From assembly GCA_022824395.1 (NCBI GenBank), contig JAJDZX010000092.1, positions 1 through 64,000 of the forward strand: DNA of 64,000 nt, written 5' to 3'. Positions 16,773 through 26,354 of this stretch are shown in pieces. The notes under the pieces are model-generated. The model saw nothing but the letters and a program-made list of their open reading frames with translations. It did no database searches and was not told where the DNA came from. Position 1 is the first letter of the stretch. Each line of letters begins with the position of its first letter. Source of the stretch: Alphaproteobacteria bacterium. GTDB taxonomy: Bacteria > Pseudomonadota > Alphaproteobacteria > TMED109. The translations under genes were made by a program, and so were the position numbers.

Positions 16773-17125
16773 GACTGGAACGTCATTCTGCCGATCGACA
16801 TCCTCGAACGCCGCTTCGACCACCTGTAGTTGGCCGCACCGTTTGCACGGATCCTGCAGTGCCTTGCCGATGAGACCGATCATCAGGCCGGCACGCTGGA
16901 GAAGGTACTACGGCTTTCGGACCAGTTGCGGGAGTTCACGTGATCGGGTTCTGGCCGATCGTCTCGTCCTCAAAGGCGAAACGGCGCTCAGCCTCTCTCT
17001 TGCCTCGTGCGTTCGCCGCCACTGGCGCACGGCGTCCAAGCGCGCCCTTCGGCGTGCTTCAGGTTTTCGCGCCCGGCGCGTCCGGCAAGACTGTGCCCGA
17101 ACTGTTCGAGGCGCGCAGCCGTTGA
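16773..17125 (+). pseudogene. Decayed AbiEii-family nucleotidyltransferase toxin gene
   Basis: Fragments of an AbiEii/AbiGii-type toxin can be read across frames. The frame from 16773 gives ILPIDILERRFDHL, a TAG at 16827, then LAAPFARILQCLADE and GTLEKVLRLSDQLREF before a TGA at 16941. One base out of frame, from 16951, comes LADRLVLKGETALSLSL. Family members read LEKVxRLLDLLREI...L(A/V)LKGGTALNLF, so both pieces are in order, and the conserved GGTAL (nucleotide-binding) motif survives as GETAL. A third frame to 17125 gives GKTVPELFEARSR, reminiscent of the GK(L/T)VALFDRxxxRD region. At least one nonsense codon and two frameshifts mark it as dead. No AbiEi antitoxin gene is recognisable beside it. 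Confidence 0.6.
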
Positions 17126-17370
17126 CCGTCGAATTCAGCCGGCGGGCGCACGTCTTCGGCCATCATCTCGATGACGAGCTTCGGGCATGCTGCGATACCC
17201 TTGAACGTCAGCAACTACAAGGACCTGCCGGGTTCTCTAGGCAGTTGCGAAGCGCGCCTCGCCGCAGCAGCGACCGCGGATTTTCCGGCATCCGGGCGTA
17301 TCCGATACCGGGCGTGTCGCCGCGGTAAGTGCCGTGCCCCTCGACGCGATTCGCATGGTATACACCCTCA

Positions 17371-18189
17371 ATGTCCGTCTCTTCATCCCGCTGCATCTGG
17401 CGCGCCCTGCGCTCGGTGGCGCCGCTGGCAGCGGCAGTGGCGCTCACCGGGTGCTCGATCTTCCAGGAGCCGGAGGCGCCCGTTGAACGCCCGTTGGAGA
17501 AGATTTACAACTCCGCTCTCGACGCGCTCCTTGCCAACGACTACCTGCTCGCTGTCACGGAATTCGAGCAGGTTGAGGCGCAGTACCCGTATTCCGACTG
17601 GGCCACGCGCGCGCAGTTGCTGGTCGCGTACGCGAACTACCTGAAGAACGATTACACCCTGGCGATCGGGGCAGCGGAGCGGTTCATCGACTTGCATCCC
17701 GGCAGTGCGGACGTGCCCTACGTGCGGTACCTGATCGCGCTCTGCTACTACGAGCAGATCCCGGATGTACGCCGCGACCAGACGCAGACCCGACTGGCCA
17801 GGCAGTCGCTCGAGGGGGTGATCGCCCGCTATCCGGGCAGCGTCTATGCGCGCGATGCCGCCGTGAAGCTCGATCTCGTCTACGACCATCTCGCAGGCAA
17901 AGAGATGGAGGTCGGGCGGACCTACCTCCAGCTGCGCCAGTACCCTGCCGCGTTCCGCCGATTCGCGACGGTCGTCCGCGCGTACCCCGAGACCTCCCAT
18001 ATCCCCGAGGCGCTCGCCCGCATGGTCGAATTGAACCTGGCCCTAGGCATTCCCGGTGAAGCCCGGCAGTACGCCGCCGTGCTCGGCCACAACTATCCGA
18101 ACAATCGTTGGTACGCCTACGCTTACGACTTGCTCGAGGGAGACGGGCCGGATCTGCCGCGGTCATCCTGGTTCTTCGGACTGTTCTGA
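17371..18189 (+). CDS. bamD: Outer membrane assembly lipoprotein BamD
   Basis: 272 residues from the ATG at 17371. The lipobox LTGC (Cys28) follows a hydrophobic signal, so the protein is lipid-anchored in the outer membrane. TPR-type repeats follow: YNSALDALLANDYLLAVTEFEQVEAQYPYSDWATRAQL, YVRYLIALCYYEQIPDVRRDQT (the BamD/ComL signature region) and RTYLQLRQYPAAFRRFATVV. BamD works with BamA to fold outer-membrane barrels. Position ahead of recN and ligA is the usual alphaproteobacterial arrangement. TATACA at 17359-17364 is too close to the ATG to be judged as its -10. An upstream in-frame start at 17329 is less likely because it would lengthen the signal peptide. Confidence 0.95.
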   Translation: MSVSSSRCIWRALRSVAPLAAAVALTGCSIFQEPEAPVERPLEKIYNSALDALLANDYLLAVTEFEQVEAQYPYSDWATRAQLLVAYANYLKNDYTLAIGAAERFIDLHPGSADVPYVRYLIALCYYEQIPDVRRDQTQTRLARQSLEGVIARYPGSVYARDAAVKLDLVYDHLAGKEMEVGRTYLQLRQYPAAFRRFATVVRAYPETSHIPEALARMVELNLALGIPGEARQYAAVLGHNYPNNRWYAYAYDLLEGDGPDLPRSSWFFGLF

Positions 18190-18205
18190 CTAGGCGGGGC
18201 GCTTC

Positions 18206-19870
18206 GTGCTGACCAGCCTTTCGGTACGGAATGTCGTTCTGATCGAGTCCCTGGATTTCTCGTTCGGTCCGGGCTTCTGCGTGCTGTCGGGCGAAACTGG
18301 CGCGGGCAAGTCGGTGCTGATGGAAGCGCTCGCGCTGGCAGCCGGCCGTCGGGCCGACGCGAGCTTGGTGCGGGTCGGGGCGGACCAGGGAATCGTAACC
18401 GCGTTGTTCGAGGTGGATGCTGGCCATCCGGCGGTCGCGTTTGCCGCCGAGCACGGGATCAAGAGCGACGGTGCGTTCCTGTGTCGCCGGGTGTTGGCGC
18501 GCAACGGCCGCGGCGGCGCGTTTGTCAATGACGTCCCGGTGACGGTCCGCCTGCTGGAGCAGTTCGGCCATCGGCTCCTGCAGATCCACGGCCAGCACGA
18601 CCGGAGGGGACTGCTCGACCCTTCCCGGCACCGGGATTTCCTCGACGCGTTCGGCAGCCTCGCCCGCGACGTGCGGAACCTCGACAAGCAGTATCACGCC
18701 TGGCGCGACGCCGAGGCGGCGCACCGGGAGGCCGCCGAACGACTGGCCGGCGCGGTTGCCGCCGAGGAGGAAATCCGGAGCCAGCTGGCGGAGCTCGATG
18801 CACTGGCGCCGGTGGCCGGCGAGGCCGAGCAGCTGGCGGACCGCCGCGCGTTTCTGATGCAGGCTGCCCGGGTGGCAGCGGTGGTCGAGCAGCTGGCCGC
18901 CACCATGGGCGAGGACGCGACTGCGCCCGGTGCGGCACCGTCGCTTCAGGAGGCGGCCGGCGCGCTCGACGGACTGCCGGAGGTTCCGGGCCCGCTGGCT
19001 GAACTCCGGTCGGCGCTGCACCGGGCGCTGGTCGAGCTGGGCGAGGCCCGGAACCTGCTGGATACGGTGCGAGCCGATCTCGAACTGAGCCCTAGTGAAC
19101 TGGAGCAGGTGGAGACGCGGCTCTTTGCGCTCCGCTCGGCGGCCCGGCGCCACGGCGTACCCCCGGACGAACTCGGCACCGTGCGGAAGGGATTGCAGAA
19201 ACGGGCGGCCCAGACCGATTCCGACGGACGCCGCGTGGAAGAACTGGCCGGGGCCGCCACTGCCGCCCGCGAGGCGTTCGACACGGGCGTCGAGGTCCTG
19301 AGCGCGGAACGGAAAAAGGCCGCGGGGTTCCTGGATGCGCGAATCGGTGACGAGCTCGATGCCCTGCACCTGGGCCGCGCGCGGTTCGTGACCGAGCTAG
19401 AGGCGCTGCCGCGGGACAAGTGGGGGCCGCACGGCGGCGAGCGGGTGCGATTCGGGGTGGCCACGACCCGGAATGCGGCGATCGGGCCGCTCGAGCGGAT
19501 TGCGTCGGGGGGCGAGTTGTCGCGCTTCCTGCTGGCGGTCCACATCGTGCTGGCCCGGGTGACCGAGCCCGCGACGCTCGTGTTCGACGAGATCGACGCC
19601 GGGGTCGGCGGCGCGGTCGCGGACGCGGTGGGTGCTCGCCTGGCGCGGCTCGCGCGGCGTCATCAGGTGTTCGCCGTGACCCACCAGCCGCAGGTGGCGG
19701 CGCGCGGCCGACGCCAGTGGCTGGTCCTCCGGTCCGGCGACGCCGTGTCGGCCTCCGAACTCGACGAGGCGGCCCGCGTCGAGGAGATCGCGCGAATGAT
19801 GTCGGGCCGCGGGCTGACCGAAGAGGCCCGCGCGGCCGCGAGGCGACTGCTGCAGGAAGGCGTCGAGTGA
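18206..19870 (+). CDS. recN: DNA repair protein RecN
   Basis: 554 residues, an SMC-like ATPase acting in double-strand-break repair. The N-terminus MLTSLSVRNVVLIESLDF is typical, Walker A is GETGAGKS at residues 29-36, and the C-terminal Walker B lies in LVFDEIDAGVGG. RIASGGELSRFLLA is the ABC signature, and the long Ala/Glu/Arg-rich middle (about residues 150-360) is the coiled-coil region. The start is the GTG at 18206, 16 bases after bamD. The stop overlaps the ligA GTG start (GTGA). Confidence 0.96.
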   Translation: MLTSLSVRNVVLIESLDFSFGPGFCVLSGETGAGKSVLMEALALAAGRRADASLVRVGADQGIVTALFEVDAGHPAVAFAAEHGIKSDGAFLCRRVLARNGRGGAFVNDVPVTVRLLEQFGHRLLQIHGQHDRRGLLDPSRHRDFLDAFGSLARDVRNLDKQYHAWRDAEAAHREAAERLAGAVAAEEEIRSQLAELDALAPVAGEAEQLADRRAFLMQAARVAAVVEQLAATMGEDATAPGAAPSLQEAAGALDGLPEVPGPLAELRSALHRALVELGEARNLLDTVRADLELSPSELEQVETRLFALRSAARRHGVPPDELGTVRKGLQKRAAQTDSDGRRVEELAGAATAAREAFDTGVEVLSAERKKAAGFLDARIGDELDALHLGRARFVTELEALPRDKWGPHGGERVRFGVATTRNAAIGPLERIASGGELSRFLLAVHIVLARVTEPATLVFDEIDAGVGGAVADAVGARLARLARRHQVFAVTHQPQVAARGRRQWLVLRSGDAVSASELDEAARVEEIARMMSGRGLTEEARAAARRLLQEGVE

Positions 19871-21960
19871 GCACAGGCACCGCCCAGATCGACGTGGTGG
19901 CGCTGAGCCGGGACGAGGCGCGCTCCGAGCTCGCGCGCCTGGCGGCGGCGATCCTGCGGCACGACCGCGCGTACTACATCGACGATGCGCCGAAGATCTC
20001 GGATGCGGAGTACGACGCGCTCCGCCAACGCAATGCGGCGATCGAGGCCGAATGGCCGGAACTCGTGCGCAACGACAGCCCATCCGGGCGGGTCGGGGCG
20101 CCGCCGGCGTCCGGCTTCCGCAAGGTGCGGCACCCGCAGCCGATGCTGTCGCTCGACAACGTGTTCACCGACGGCGAGTTGCAGGAGTTCGTGGACCGGG
20201 TCCGGAAGTTCCTCAACCTGGACGCCGCGGTCGAGATCGCGGTGGCGGCGGAGCCCAAGATCGACGGCCTGTCCGCCTCCCTGCGGTACGAGGACGGCGA
20301 GCTGGTGGCCGGGGCCACGCGCGGCGACGGGCGGGACGGGGAGGACGTGACGCGCAACCTGCGGATGCTCGCCGCCGTGCCGAAACAGCTCCGCGGCGGC
20401 CCGCCGGCGCGTCTTGAGGTGCGCGGCGAGGTGTACTTCCCGGTCGCGTCCTTCCACCGGCTGAACGCGGAGCAGGTGGCGGCCGGCAAGCGCGCGTTCG
20501 TGAACCCCCGCAATGCCGCCGCCGGCTCGGTCCGGCAGATCGACCCGGTGATCACGGCCGAGCGCGACCTCGGGTTCTTTGTCCACAGCTGGGGCGAGGT
20601 CTCCGGGCCCCTCGGCGACACGGTGACCGAGGCGCGCGACCGGCTGTCCGGCTTCGGGTTCGAGGTCACGCCGGAGGCCGCCGTGTGCCGGCAGGTGCCA
20701 GAGATGGTGGCGTACGCCGAGCGGCTGTACGCCGGGCGTTCGGAACTCGGGTTCGACGTGGACGGGATCGTCTACAAGGTCGACCGCCTGGACTGGCAGG
20801 AGCGCCTCGGCGCGTCCTCGCGGGCGCCGCGGCATTCGGTCGCCCGCAAGTTCCCGGCCGAGCGCGCCAAGACGCGCATCGAATCGATCGACGTGCAGGT
20901 CGGCCGCACCGGCGCCCTGACCCCGGTCGCCACCCTGCACCCGGTGACGGTGGGGGGCGTGGTGGTGGCGCGGGCGACGCTTCACAACCGTGACGAGATC
21001 GACCGCCTCGACGTCCGCGCGGGCGACCTCGTGACGGTCCAGCGCGCGGGCGACGTCATCCCGCAGATCGTGAAGGTCGACCACGATGCCCGGCCGGATA
21101 CGTCTGCCGCATTCGAGTTTCCGGAGGACTGCCCGGCCTGCGGCCGCCGGGCAGTCCGGGAGCCGGACGAGGTCGTGATCCGCTGCCCGGCCGGCCGGGC
21201 CTGCGAGGCGCAGGCGTTTCAGCAGCTGGTGCATTTCGTGAGCCGGAATGCCTTCGCCATCGACGGCCTGGGAGAACGCCAGCTGCGGGCGTTCTGGGAC
21301 CGCCGCGACATCCGCGAGCCGGCCGACATCTTCCGGAAGGCCGACGACGAAGCGTGGCTCGAGGCGCTGAGCGGCGAGAAGGGGTGGGGCGCCACGTCGG
21401 TCCACAACCTGCGCACGGCCATTCACGGGGCCCGGGACATCGCCTTCGAGCGGTTCCTGTTTGCGCTCGGGATCCGGCACATCGGACAGGGGAACGCGGC
21501 GCAGCTGGCCCGTGCCACCGAGTCGCTTGCCAGGCTGATGGAGCTGGTTGACCAGGCGCAGGACCCGGAGACACCCGCGTATGCCGAGCTCGCCGGCGTG
21601 GACGGGATCGGTGCGGCGCAGATTCGCTCCCTGGTCGCCTATTTTGCGGACCCGGCGACGCGCGCGATCGTCGAGCACCTCCTGGCGGCGGGGGTGAACG
21701 TGGAGCAGGCGGAGGCGCCGCCCGACGATACACCGCTGGCCGGCCGCACACTGGTGTTCACCGGCACCCTGGCCGGGCTCTCCCGGAACGAGGCCAAGGC
21801 CCGGGCGGAGGCGTGCGGCGCCCGCGTGGCGTCGGCGGTGTCGGCGAAGACTGACTATCTCGTCGCCGGCGACGGCGGCGGCGCCAAGCGGCGCAAGGCC
21901 GAAGAGCTCGACGTCGCCGTGCTGGACGAGGCGGCGTTCCGGGAACTGCTGGAAGGCTGA
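19867..21960 (+). CDS. ligA: NAD-dependent DNA ligase
   Basis: 697 residues. The adenylated lysine is Lys131 in AEPKIDGLSAS. Other landmarks are the Ia domain (YYIDDAPKISDAEYDAL), EVRGEVYFP, the four-cysteine zinc finger (CPACGRR ... CPAGRACEAQ), helix-hairpin-helix repeats (ELAGVDGIGAAQIRSLV) and a C-terminal BRCT domain (LAGRTLVFTGTLAGLSRNEA ... KTDYLVAGDGGGAKRRKA). It seals nicks in replication and repair using NAD+. The GTG start overlaps the recN stop, so translation is coupled. Full length, all domains present. Confidence 0.97.
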   Translation: MSTGTAQIDVVALSRDEARSELARLAAAILRHDRAYYIDDAPKISDAEYDALRQRNAAIEAEWPELVRNDSPSGRVGAPPASGFRKVRHPQPMLSLDNVFTDGELQEFVDRVRKFLNLDAAVEIAVAAEPKIDGLSASLRYEDGELVAGATRGDGRDGEDVTRNLRMLAAVPKQLRGGPPARLEVRGEVYFPVASFHRLNAEQVAAGKRAFVNPRNAAAGSVRQIDPVITAERDLGFFVHSWGEVSGPLGDTVTEARDRLSGFGFEVTPEAAVCRQVPEMVAYAERLYAGRSELGFDVDGIVYKVDRLDWQERLGASSRAPRHSVARKFPAERAKTRIESIDVQVGRTGALTPVATLHPVTVGGVVVARATLHNRDEIDRLDVRAGDLVTVQRAGDVIPQIVKVDHDARPDTSAAFEFPEDCPACGRRAVREPDEVVIRCPAGRACEAQAFQQLVHFVSRNAFAIDGLGERQLRAFWDRRDIREPADIFRKADDEAWLEALSGEKGWGATSVHNLRTAIHGARDIAFERFLFALGIRHIGQGNAAQLARATESLARLMELVDQAQDPETPAYAELAGVDGIGAAQIRSLVAYFADPATRAIVEHLLAAGVNVEQAEAPPDDTPLAGRTLVFTGTLAGLSRNEAKARAEACGARVASAVSAKTDYLVAGDGGGAKRRKAEELDVAVLDEAAFRELLEG

Positions 21961-21966
21961 GCCGGC

Positions 21967-23382
21967 CTACACGACCTTGCCGGGATTCATGATCCCCTGC
22001 GGATCCAGGGTCCGCTTCAGGGACTGCATCATCGCGAGGGACCCGGCCGGCGCGTACTGCCGGAGGGCGCGGCGCTTCAGCTGACCGATGCCGTGCTCGG
22101 CGCTGAAGCTGCCGCGCATCCGGTCGGCGATCGCGAACACGACGTCCTCGATGGCTTCGCCTTCCGCGAACAGTTGCTCGCCGTCGTCACCGGGCGGCCC
22201 GAAGACGTTGAAGTGAATGTTGCCGTCGCCCACGTGGCCGAATGCGAGCACCCGGTAGCCGGGCCAGTGCGCGCGGACGGCCTCCGTCGCCTCGGCGATG
22301 AAACGCGGCACCTCGATCACCGGCACGGAGATGTCGTGCTTGAGACTGCGCCCCTCGTGCTTCTGGGCTTCGGTCACGGTTTCGCGCAGGCGCCACAGTC
22401 CGGCGCGCTGGGCGAGACTTTCGGCGCGGACGCCATCCAGCACGAGGCCGCGCTCGAGCGCCTCGGCAAGAATCTGCTCGCCCGCCGCCCGGGCATGGCC
22501 GTCGACGCCCGCGGTGAGCTCGAGCAGCACATACCAGCGGTGCTGCTCGGGAAACGGATCACGAACGCCTTCCATGTACCGGAACACCATGTCGAGCGCC
22601 TGCCGGTCGTTGAGCTCGAAGGCGACAATCATGTCGCCCGCCACCTCCCGGGCCACGGCGAAGAGCTGGAGGGCCGCCGCCGGATCGGCCACCGCCAGGA
22701 AGGCCGTGTCCACGTCCCGGGGCCGCGGGAAGAGTTCCATCGTCGCGGCGGTGATGATTCCGAGCGTGCCCTCCGCCCCGATGAACATCTGCTTCAGGTC
22801 GTAGCCCCGGTTGTCCTTGCGGAGGGCGCCGAGATCGTCCCAGACCGTGCCGTCAGGGAGGACCACTTCGAGTCCGAGCGTGAGGTTGCGGGCCATGCCG
22901 TACCTCAGCACGTTGATGCCGCCGGCATTGGTCGCGAGATTCCCGCCGATCGTGCAGCTCCCTTCTGCCGCCAGCGACAGCGGGAAGAGCCGGCCGGCGC
23001 GCTCGGCGGCTTCCTGCAAGGTCCGGAGCACGCAGCCGGCCTCGCAGGTCATGGTGAAGCCCCGGGCGTCCAGCTCCCGGATCCGCCGCAGGCGTTCGAG
23101 GCTAACCAGGACTTCGCCGCCCGGCGTGACCGGCACGGTGCCGCCGCAGAGGCCGGTGCGCCCGCCCTGGGGCACGATCCCCACGCCCGCTTCCGCGCAG
23201 ATGCGGACCGCGGCCACGACCTCGTCCGTGGAGGCGGGCTTGAGCAGTACCGGGGAGACGCCGCGGAACGCCCCCCGCTCATCCACCAGGTGGGGTTCGA
23301 GGTCCGCGGGGTCGGTGAAGATCCCGGCGGGCCCGACCACGCTTCCCAGGGCCTTCTGCACGGACCCGCTAACCTCGGGCAT
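21967..23382 (-). CDS. FAD-linked oxidase (D-2-hydroxyacid/D-lactate dehydrogenase, GlcD/VAO family)
   Basis: 471 residues. The N-terminal FAD-binding PCMH fold shows PVLLKPASTDEVVAAVRICAEAG, VPQGGRTGLCGGTVP, GCVLRTLQEAAERAGRLFPL and GGNLATNAGGINVLRYG. The C-terminal substrate domain has the metal/substrate signature FGHVGDGNIHFNV and EHGIGQLKRR. It resembles D-2-hydroxyglutarate or D-lactate dehydrogenases passing electrons to a carrier, possibly ETF, for which ETF-QO is present at 1095-2750. Exact substrate is unclear. Start is ATG 23382, immediately preceded by an in-frame GTG at 23385. It ends five bases from the convergent ligA stop. Confidence 0.88.
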   Translation of the reverse strand: MPEVSGSVQKALGSVVGPAGIFTDPADLEPHLVDERGAFRGVSPVLLKPASTDEVVAAVRICAEAGVGIVPQGGRTGLCGGTVPVTPGGEVLVSLERLRRIRELDARGFTMTCEAGCVLRTLQEAAERAGRLFPLSLAAEGSCTIGGNLATNAGGINVLRYGMARNLTLGLEVVLPDGTVWDDLGALRKDNRGYDLKQMFIGAEGTLGIITAATMELFPRPRDVDTAFLAVADPAAALQLFAVAREVAGDMIVAFELNDRQALDMVFRYMEGVRDPFPEQHRWYVLLELTAGVDGHARAAGEQILAEALERGLVLDGVRAESLAQRAGLWRLRETVTEAQKHEGRSLKHDISVPVIEVPRFIAEATEAVRAHWPGYRVLAFGHVGDGNIHFNVFGPPGDDGEQLFAEGEAIEDVVFAIADRMRGSFSAEHGIGQLKRRALRQYAPAGSLAMMQSLKRTLDPQGIMNPGKVV

Positions 23383-23437
23383 CACCCGGGCGCCCGTCGG
23401 CGGCGGTCTCGCGGGGTGGGGCCGGCGGGTCCGCGGC

Positions 23438-24541
23438 TCACAGCACGAGGTCGGTCTCGGGATCGATCAGGTGCAGCCGGTCCGGGTGGAACACGAGCGA
23501 CGTCTGCTCGCCGGCCCGCGGATGAACCTCGGTCCCGACACGGGCGCACAGGGTGGCGTCGCCCAGCCGGAAGTACACGATCGTCTCCCGCCCGAGCGGT
23601 TCCACGATGTCGATCGAGACGTCGTGCGGCACCCCGCTGCTGTTGGCGCCGTCATGGCTGGCCGCCTCCCGGATGTTCTCCGGCCGCAGCCCGGCCACCA
23701 GCTTCCGGCCGATATGGTTGCGCACCCGCGCCGCCTGCTCGGCGGGCAGCGGAAGCGCCGGGCCAGCGGCCAGGCGCGCCACGGTGCTGCCGTTCGCTTC
23801 CGTGATCTGGCAGTCGAGGAAGTTCATGGCGGGCGAGCCCATGAAGCCCGCGACGAAGCGCGTGCGCGGCCGGTGGTAGACCTCGTCCGGGGTTCCCGCC
23901 TGCTCGATCCGGCCGGCGTTCATGACCACGACCCGGTCGGCGAGGGTCATGGCCTCCACTTGGTCGTGGGTGACGTAGATGGTCGTGGTCCGGAGTTGCT
24001 GGTGGAGGCGCTGGATCTCGATCCGCATCTGGCCGCGGAGCTTGGCGTCGAGGTTGCTCAGGGGTTCGTCGAACAGGAACACCTCCGGGTCGCGCACGAT
24101 GGCGCGCCCCATGGCGACGCGCTGGCGCTGCCCCCCGGACAGCTCCCGCGGACGCCGGTCGAGCAGTTCCGCGATACCCAGGATATCCGCGGCCCGCTGG
24201 ACCTTGTCGCGGATCTCCGACTTCGCGACCTTGCGCAGCCGCAGCCCGAACGACATGTTCTGCGCGACCGTCATGTGCGGGTATAGCGCGTAGTTCTGGA
24301 ACACCATCGCGATGTTCCGGTCCTTCGGGGGCACGTCGTTCACGCGCTCGTCGGCGATCCGGATGTCGCCGCCGGTGACGTCTTCCAGGCCGGCGATCAT
24401 GCGGAGCACGGTGCTCTTTCCGCAGCCGGACGGGCCCACGAGGACCACGAACTCGTTGTTGGGGATGCTGAGGTCGATCCCCCGCACGGCTTCCACCGTG
24501 TCGAAGGTCTTGACCAGGTTCTGGAGGGTGACGTCTGCCAT
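23438..24541 (-). CDS. Sugar ABC transporter ATP-binding protein (UgpC/MalK type)
   Basis: 367 residues. Walker A is GPSGCGKST, the Q-loop is [12 protein letters not shown], the signature is [15 protein letters not shown], and Walker B is [15 protein letters not shown], with the switch histidine in [10 protein letters not shown]. The C-terminal TOBE-like extension ([11 protein letters not shown]...) is characteristic of carbohydrate importers of the MalK/UgpC/MsmK group. It energises the two permeases encoded just upstream on the same strand; its ATG at 24541 lies five bases beyond the stop of the second permease (24547). It is the last gene of the transporter cluster. Confidence 0.94.
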   Translation of the reverse strand: MADVTLQNLVKTFDTVEAVRGIDLSIPNNEFVVLVGPSGCGKSTVLRMIAGLEDVTGGDIRIADERVNDVPPKDRNIAMVFQNYALYPHMTVAQNMSFGLRLRKVAKSEIRDKVQRAADILGIAELLDRRPRELSGGQRQRVAMGRAIVRDPEVFLFDEPLSNLDAKLRGQMRIEIQRLHQQLRTTTIYVTHDQVEAMTLADRVVVMNAGRIEQAGTPDEVYHRPRTRFVAGFMGSPAMNFLDCQITEANGSTVARLAAGPALPLPAEQAARVRNHIGRKLVAGLRPENIREAASHDGANSSGVPHDVSIDIVEPLGRETIVYFRLGDATLCARVGTEVHPRAGEQTSLVFHPDRLHLIDPETDLVL

Positions 24542-24546
24542 CGGGA

Positions 24547-25422
24547 TCAGCCCTTGGTCGCGCCCGAGGTGAGCCCGGCGATGTAGTAGTCCATCAGGAA
24601 CGCGTAGAGGATCACGGGAGGTGCCGCCGCGAGCAGCGCGCCGGCCATGAGCCCGCCCCAGTGGAACACGTCCCCCTTGATCAGGGTCGTGACCGTGCCC
24701 ACCGTCAGGACCATCTCCGATTCGGAGTAGATGTAGGCGAGCGGATAGAGGAAGTTGGCCCACGCAACAGTGAACGCGAAGATCGTCGCCGCGATCAGCC
24801 CGGGGAGTGCGACGGGGATGAAGACCTTGAGGAGCATCTGCAGGTGGTTCGCACCGTCTATGAGTGCCGCCTCGTCGAGCTCGCGCGGGATCGACCCGAA
24901 GTAGCCGATCATGATCCATGTGCAGAACGGGACGGTCAGGGTCGGATAGACGAGGACCAGCGACCAGTAGGTATCGAGGAGGCCGAGCCATCCCACGATC
25001 TTGAACAGCGGGATGAACAGCAGCGTGTCCGGCACGAGGTAGGTAAGGAACACGCCGGTGGCGAGCACGCCGGAACCCCAGAACCGCAGCCGGGCCAGCG
25101 AGTACGCGGCGAGCACGCTGATCACCATGGTGATGGCGACCACGATCACAGTGACGATGGTCGTGTTCAGGAAGAACCTGGGAAACGACGATTCGGTGAG
25201 CAGATGTTCGTAGTGGCCGAACGTCACCCCGTCGGTCACGATCCAGGGGTTGGAGGCGAGTTCGGCGATTTCCGCGTTCGTCTTCAGCGACGTGACCAGC
25301 ATGTAGTACGGCGGAAACAGGAAAAAGACCACAAAGATCCCGAGGCACGCATAGGCGGCGATCAGGGCCCAGCGGCGATTGGACCGGAGGCTGGGCGCCG
25401 TCTTGAACGGAATGGCGGTCAT
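24547..25422 (-). CDS. Carbohydrate ABC transporter permease (MalG type)
   Basis: 291 residues with about six membrane helices, beginning after a short cytoplasmic lead at [20 protein letters not shown]. The binding-protein-dependent transport EAA loop is recognisable in [29 protein letters not shown], the segment that docks onto the ATPase. Membership of the MalG/UgpE (CUT1) group is inferred from this loop and the C-terminal helix GLTSGATKG. The ATG at 25422 overlaps the stop of the first permease (25419) by four bases (ATGA). Confidence 0.92.
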   Translation of the reverse strand: MTAIPFKTAPSLRSNRRWALIAAYACLGIFVVFFLFPPYYMLVTSLKTNAEIAELASNPWIVTDGVTFGHYEHLLTESSFPRFFLNTTIVTVIVVAITMVISVLAAYSLARLRFWGSGVLATGVFLTYLVPDTLLFIPLFKIVGWLGLLDTYWSLVLVYPTLTVPFCTWIMIGYFGSIPRELDEAALIDGANHLQMLLKVFIPVALPGLIAATIFAFTVAWANFLYPLAYIYSESEMVLTVGTVTTLIKGDVFHWGGLMAGALLAAAPPVILYAFLMDYYIAGLTSGATKG

Positions 25423-26303
25423 GCGAGGCTCGCTGCCCGTCGGCGGACGTTCCGGAGGATGATGAAGGCAAGGATCGCCAGCATCGGGAACATGAACAGC
25501 GAGACCGAGGCGCCGAGCGGGATGTCGCCGGATTCGATGCCTACCCGGAACGCGTAGGTGGCAAAGAGATGCGTCGTGTTGAGCGGCCCGCCCTGCGTCA
25601 GGACGCGGACGATGTCGAAATTGGCCAGGGTGACGATGATCGAGAACAGCGTGGTGATCGCGATGATGTTCCGGATCATCGGCAGCGTGATGTAGAAGAA
25701 CTTCTGCCAGGGACCGGCGCCGTCCATCTCGGCCGCTTCGTAGAGTTCACCGGGAATCGACTTGAGGGCGGCCAGGTACATGATCAGGAAGAACGGGGCG
25801 CCGACCCAGACGTTCACCAGGATGATCGAGAACCGGGCCCAGAACGTGTCCGACAGCCACGGCACCGCGGGCATGGCGAACTTGGTCAGCCCCCAGTTGA
25901 TCGCGCTGTACGTGGGTTCGAACAGCCACCACCATCCGAGGGTGGAGAGGGCCGGGGGGATCACCCAGGGAATCAGCATCATGCCGCGCCACTTGCGCTG
26001 GCCCTTGGTGGGAATGGTGTTGATGGCGTGGGCGGCGGCCAGCCCGATCAGGGCCTTGAAGACGACGGCGACCAGGGCGAACAGCAGGCTCTGGCGGACG
26101 ACCATCCAGAAGGTCTGGCGCCCGAACAGGAAGGTGAAGTTGTCCAGTCCGACGAACGCGGTTTCCGCCTTGTTCAGGGTAGCGAGGAAGAGCGCGTGAA
26201 AGAACGGATACGCCACCAGCCCGAGGATGAGCGCGAACAGGGGCACGCACATGAGGACCGCGACGGCGGGCTTGCGCCTGAGCAGCGGGGGCAGCACGCG
26301 CAT
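25419..26303 (-). CDS. Carbohydrate ABC transporter permease (MalF type)
   Basis: 294 residues, about six membrane helices. The N-terminal helix is [20 protein letters not shown], and the EAA loop is [26 protein letters not shown]. It forms the heterodimeric channel with the MalG-type permease encoded next. Stretches such as [20 protein letters not shown] are usual for sugar permeases of the CUT1 family. It follows the binding-protein gene at 26355-27710 by 51 bases, so the whole cluster can be read as one unit. The substrate cannot be deduced. Confidence 0.92.
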   Translation of the reverse strand: MRVLPPLLRRKPAVAVLMCVPLFALILGLVAYPFFHALFLATLNKAETAFVGLDNFTFLFGRQTFWMVVRQSLLFALVAVVFKALIGLAAAHAINTIPTKGQRKWRGMMLIPWVIPPALSTLGWWWLFEPTYSAINWGLTKFAMPAVPWLSDTFWARFSIILVNVWVGAPFFLIMYLAALKSIPGELYEAAEMDGAGPWQKFFYITLPMIRNIIAITTLFSIIVTLANFDIVRVLTQGGPLNTTHLFATYAFRVGIESGDIPLGASVSLFMFPMLAILAFIILRNVRRRAASLA

Positions 26304-26354
26304 CAGCCGGGGCCTGTTCCCTGCACCGTGTCCCGGCGGGCTGTTCCGCGGCGG

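Noticed and set aside
19663-21678. A 671-codon open frame on the - strand opposite ligA
   Set aside because: Rich in His, Arg, Gly and Pro with no domain; ligA is complete on the other strand.
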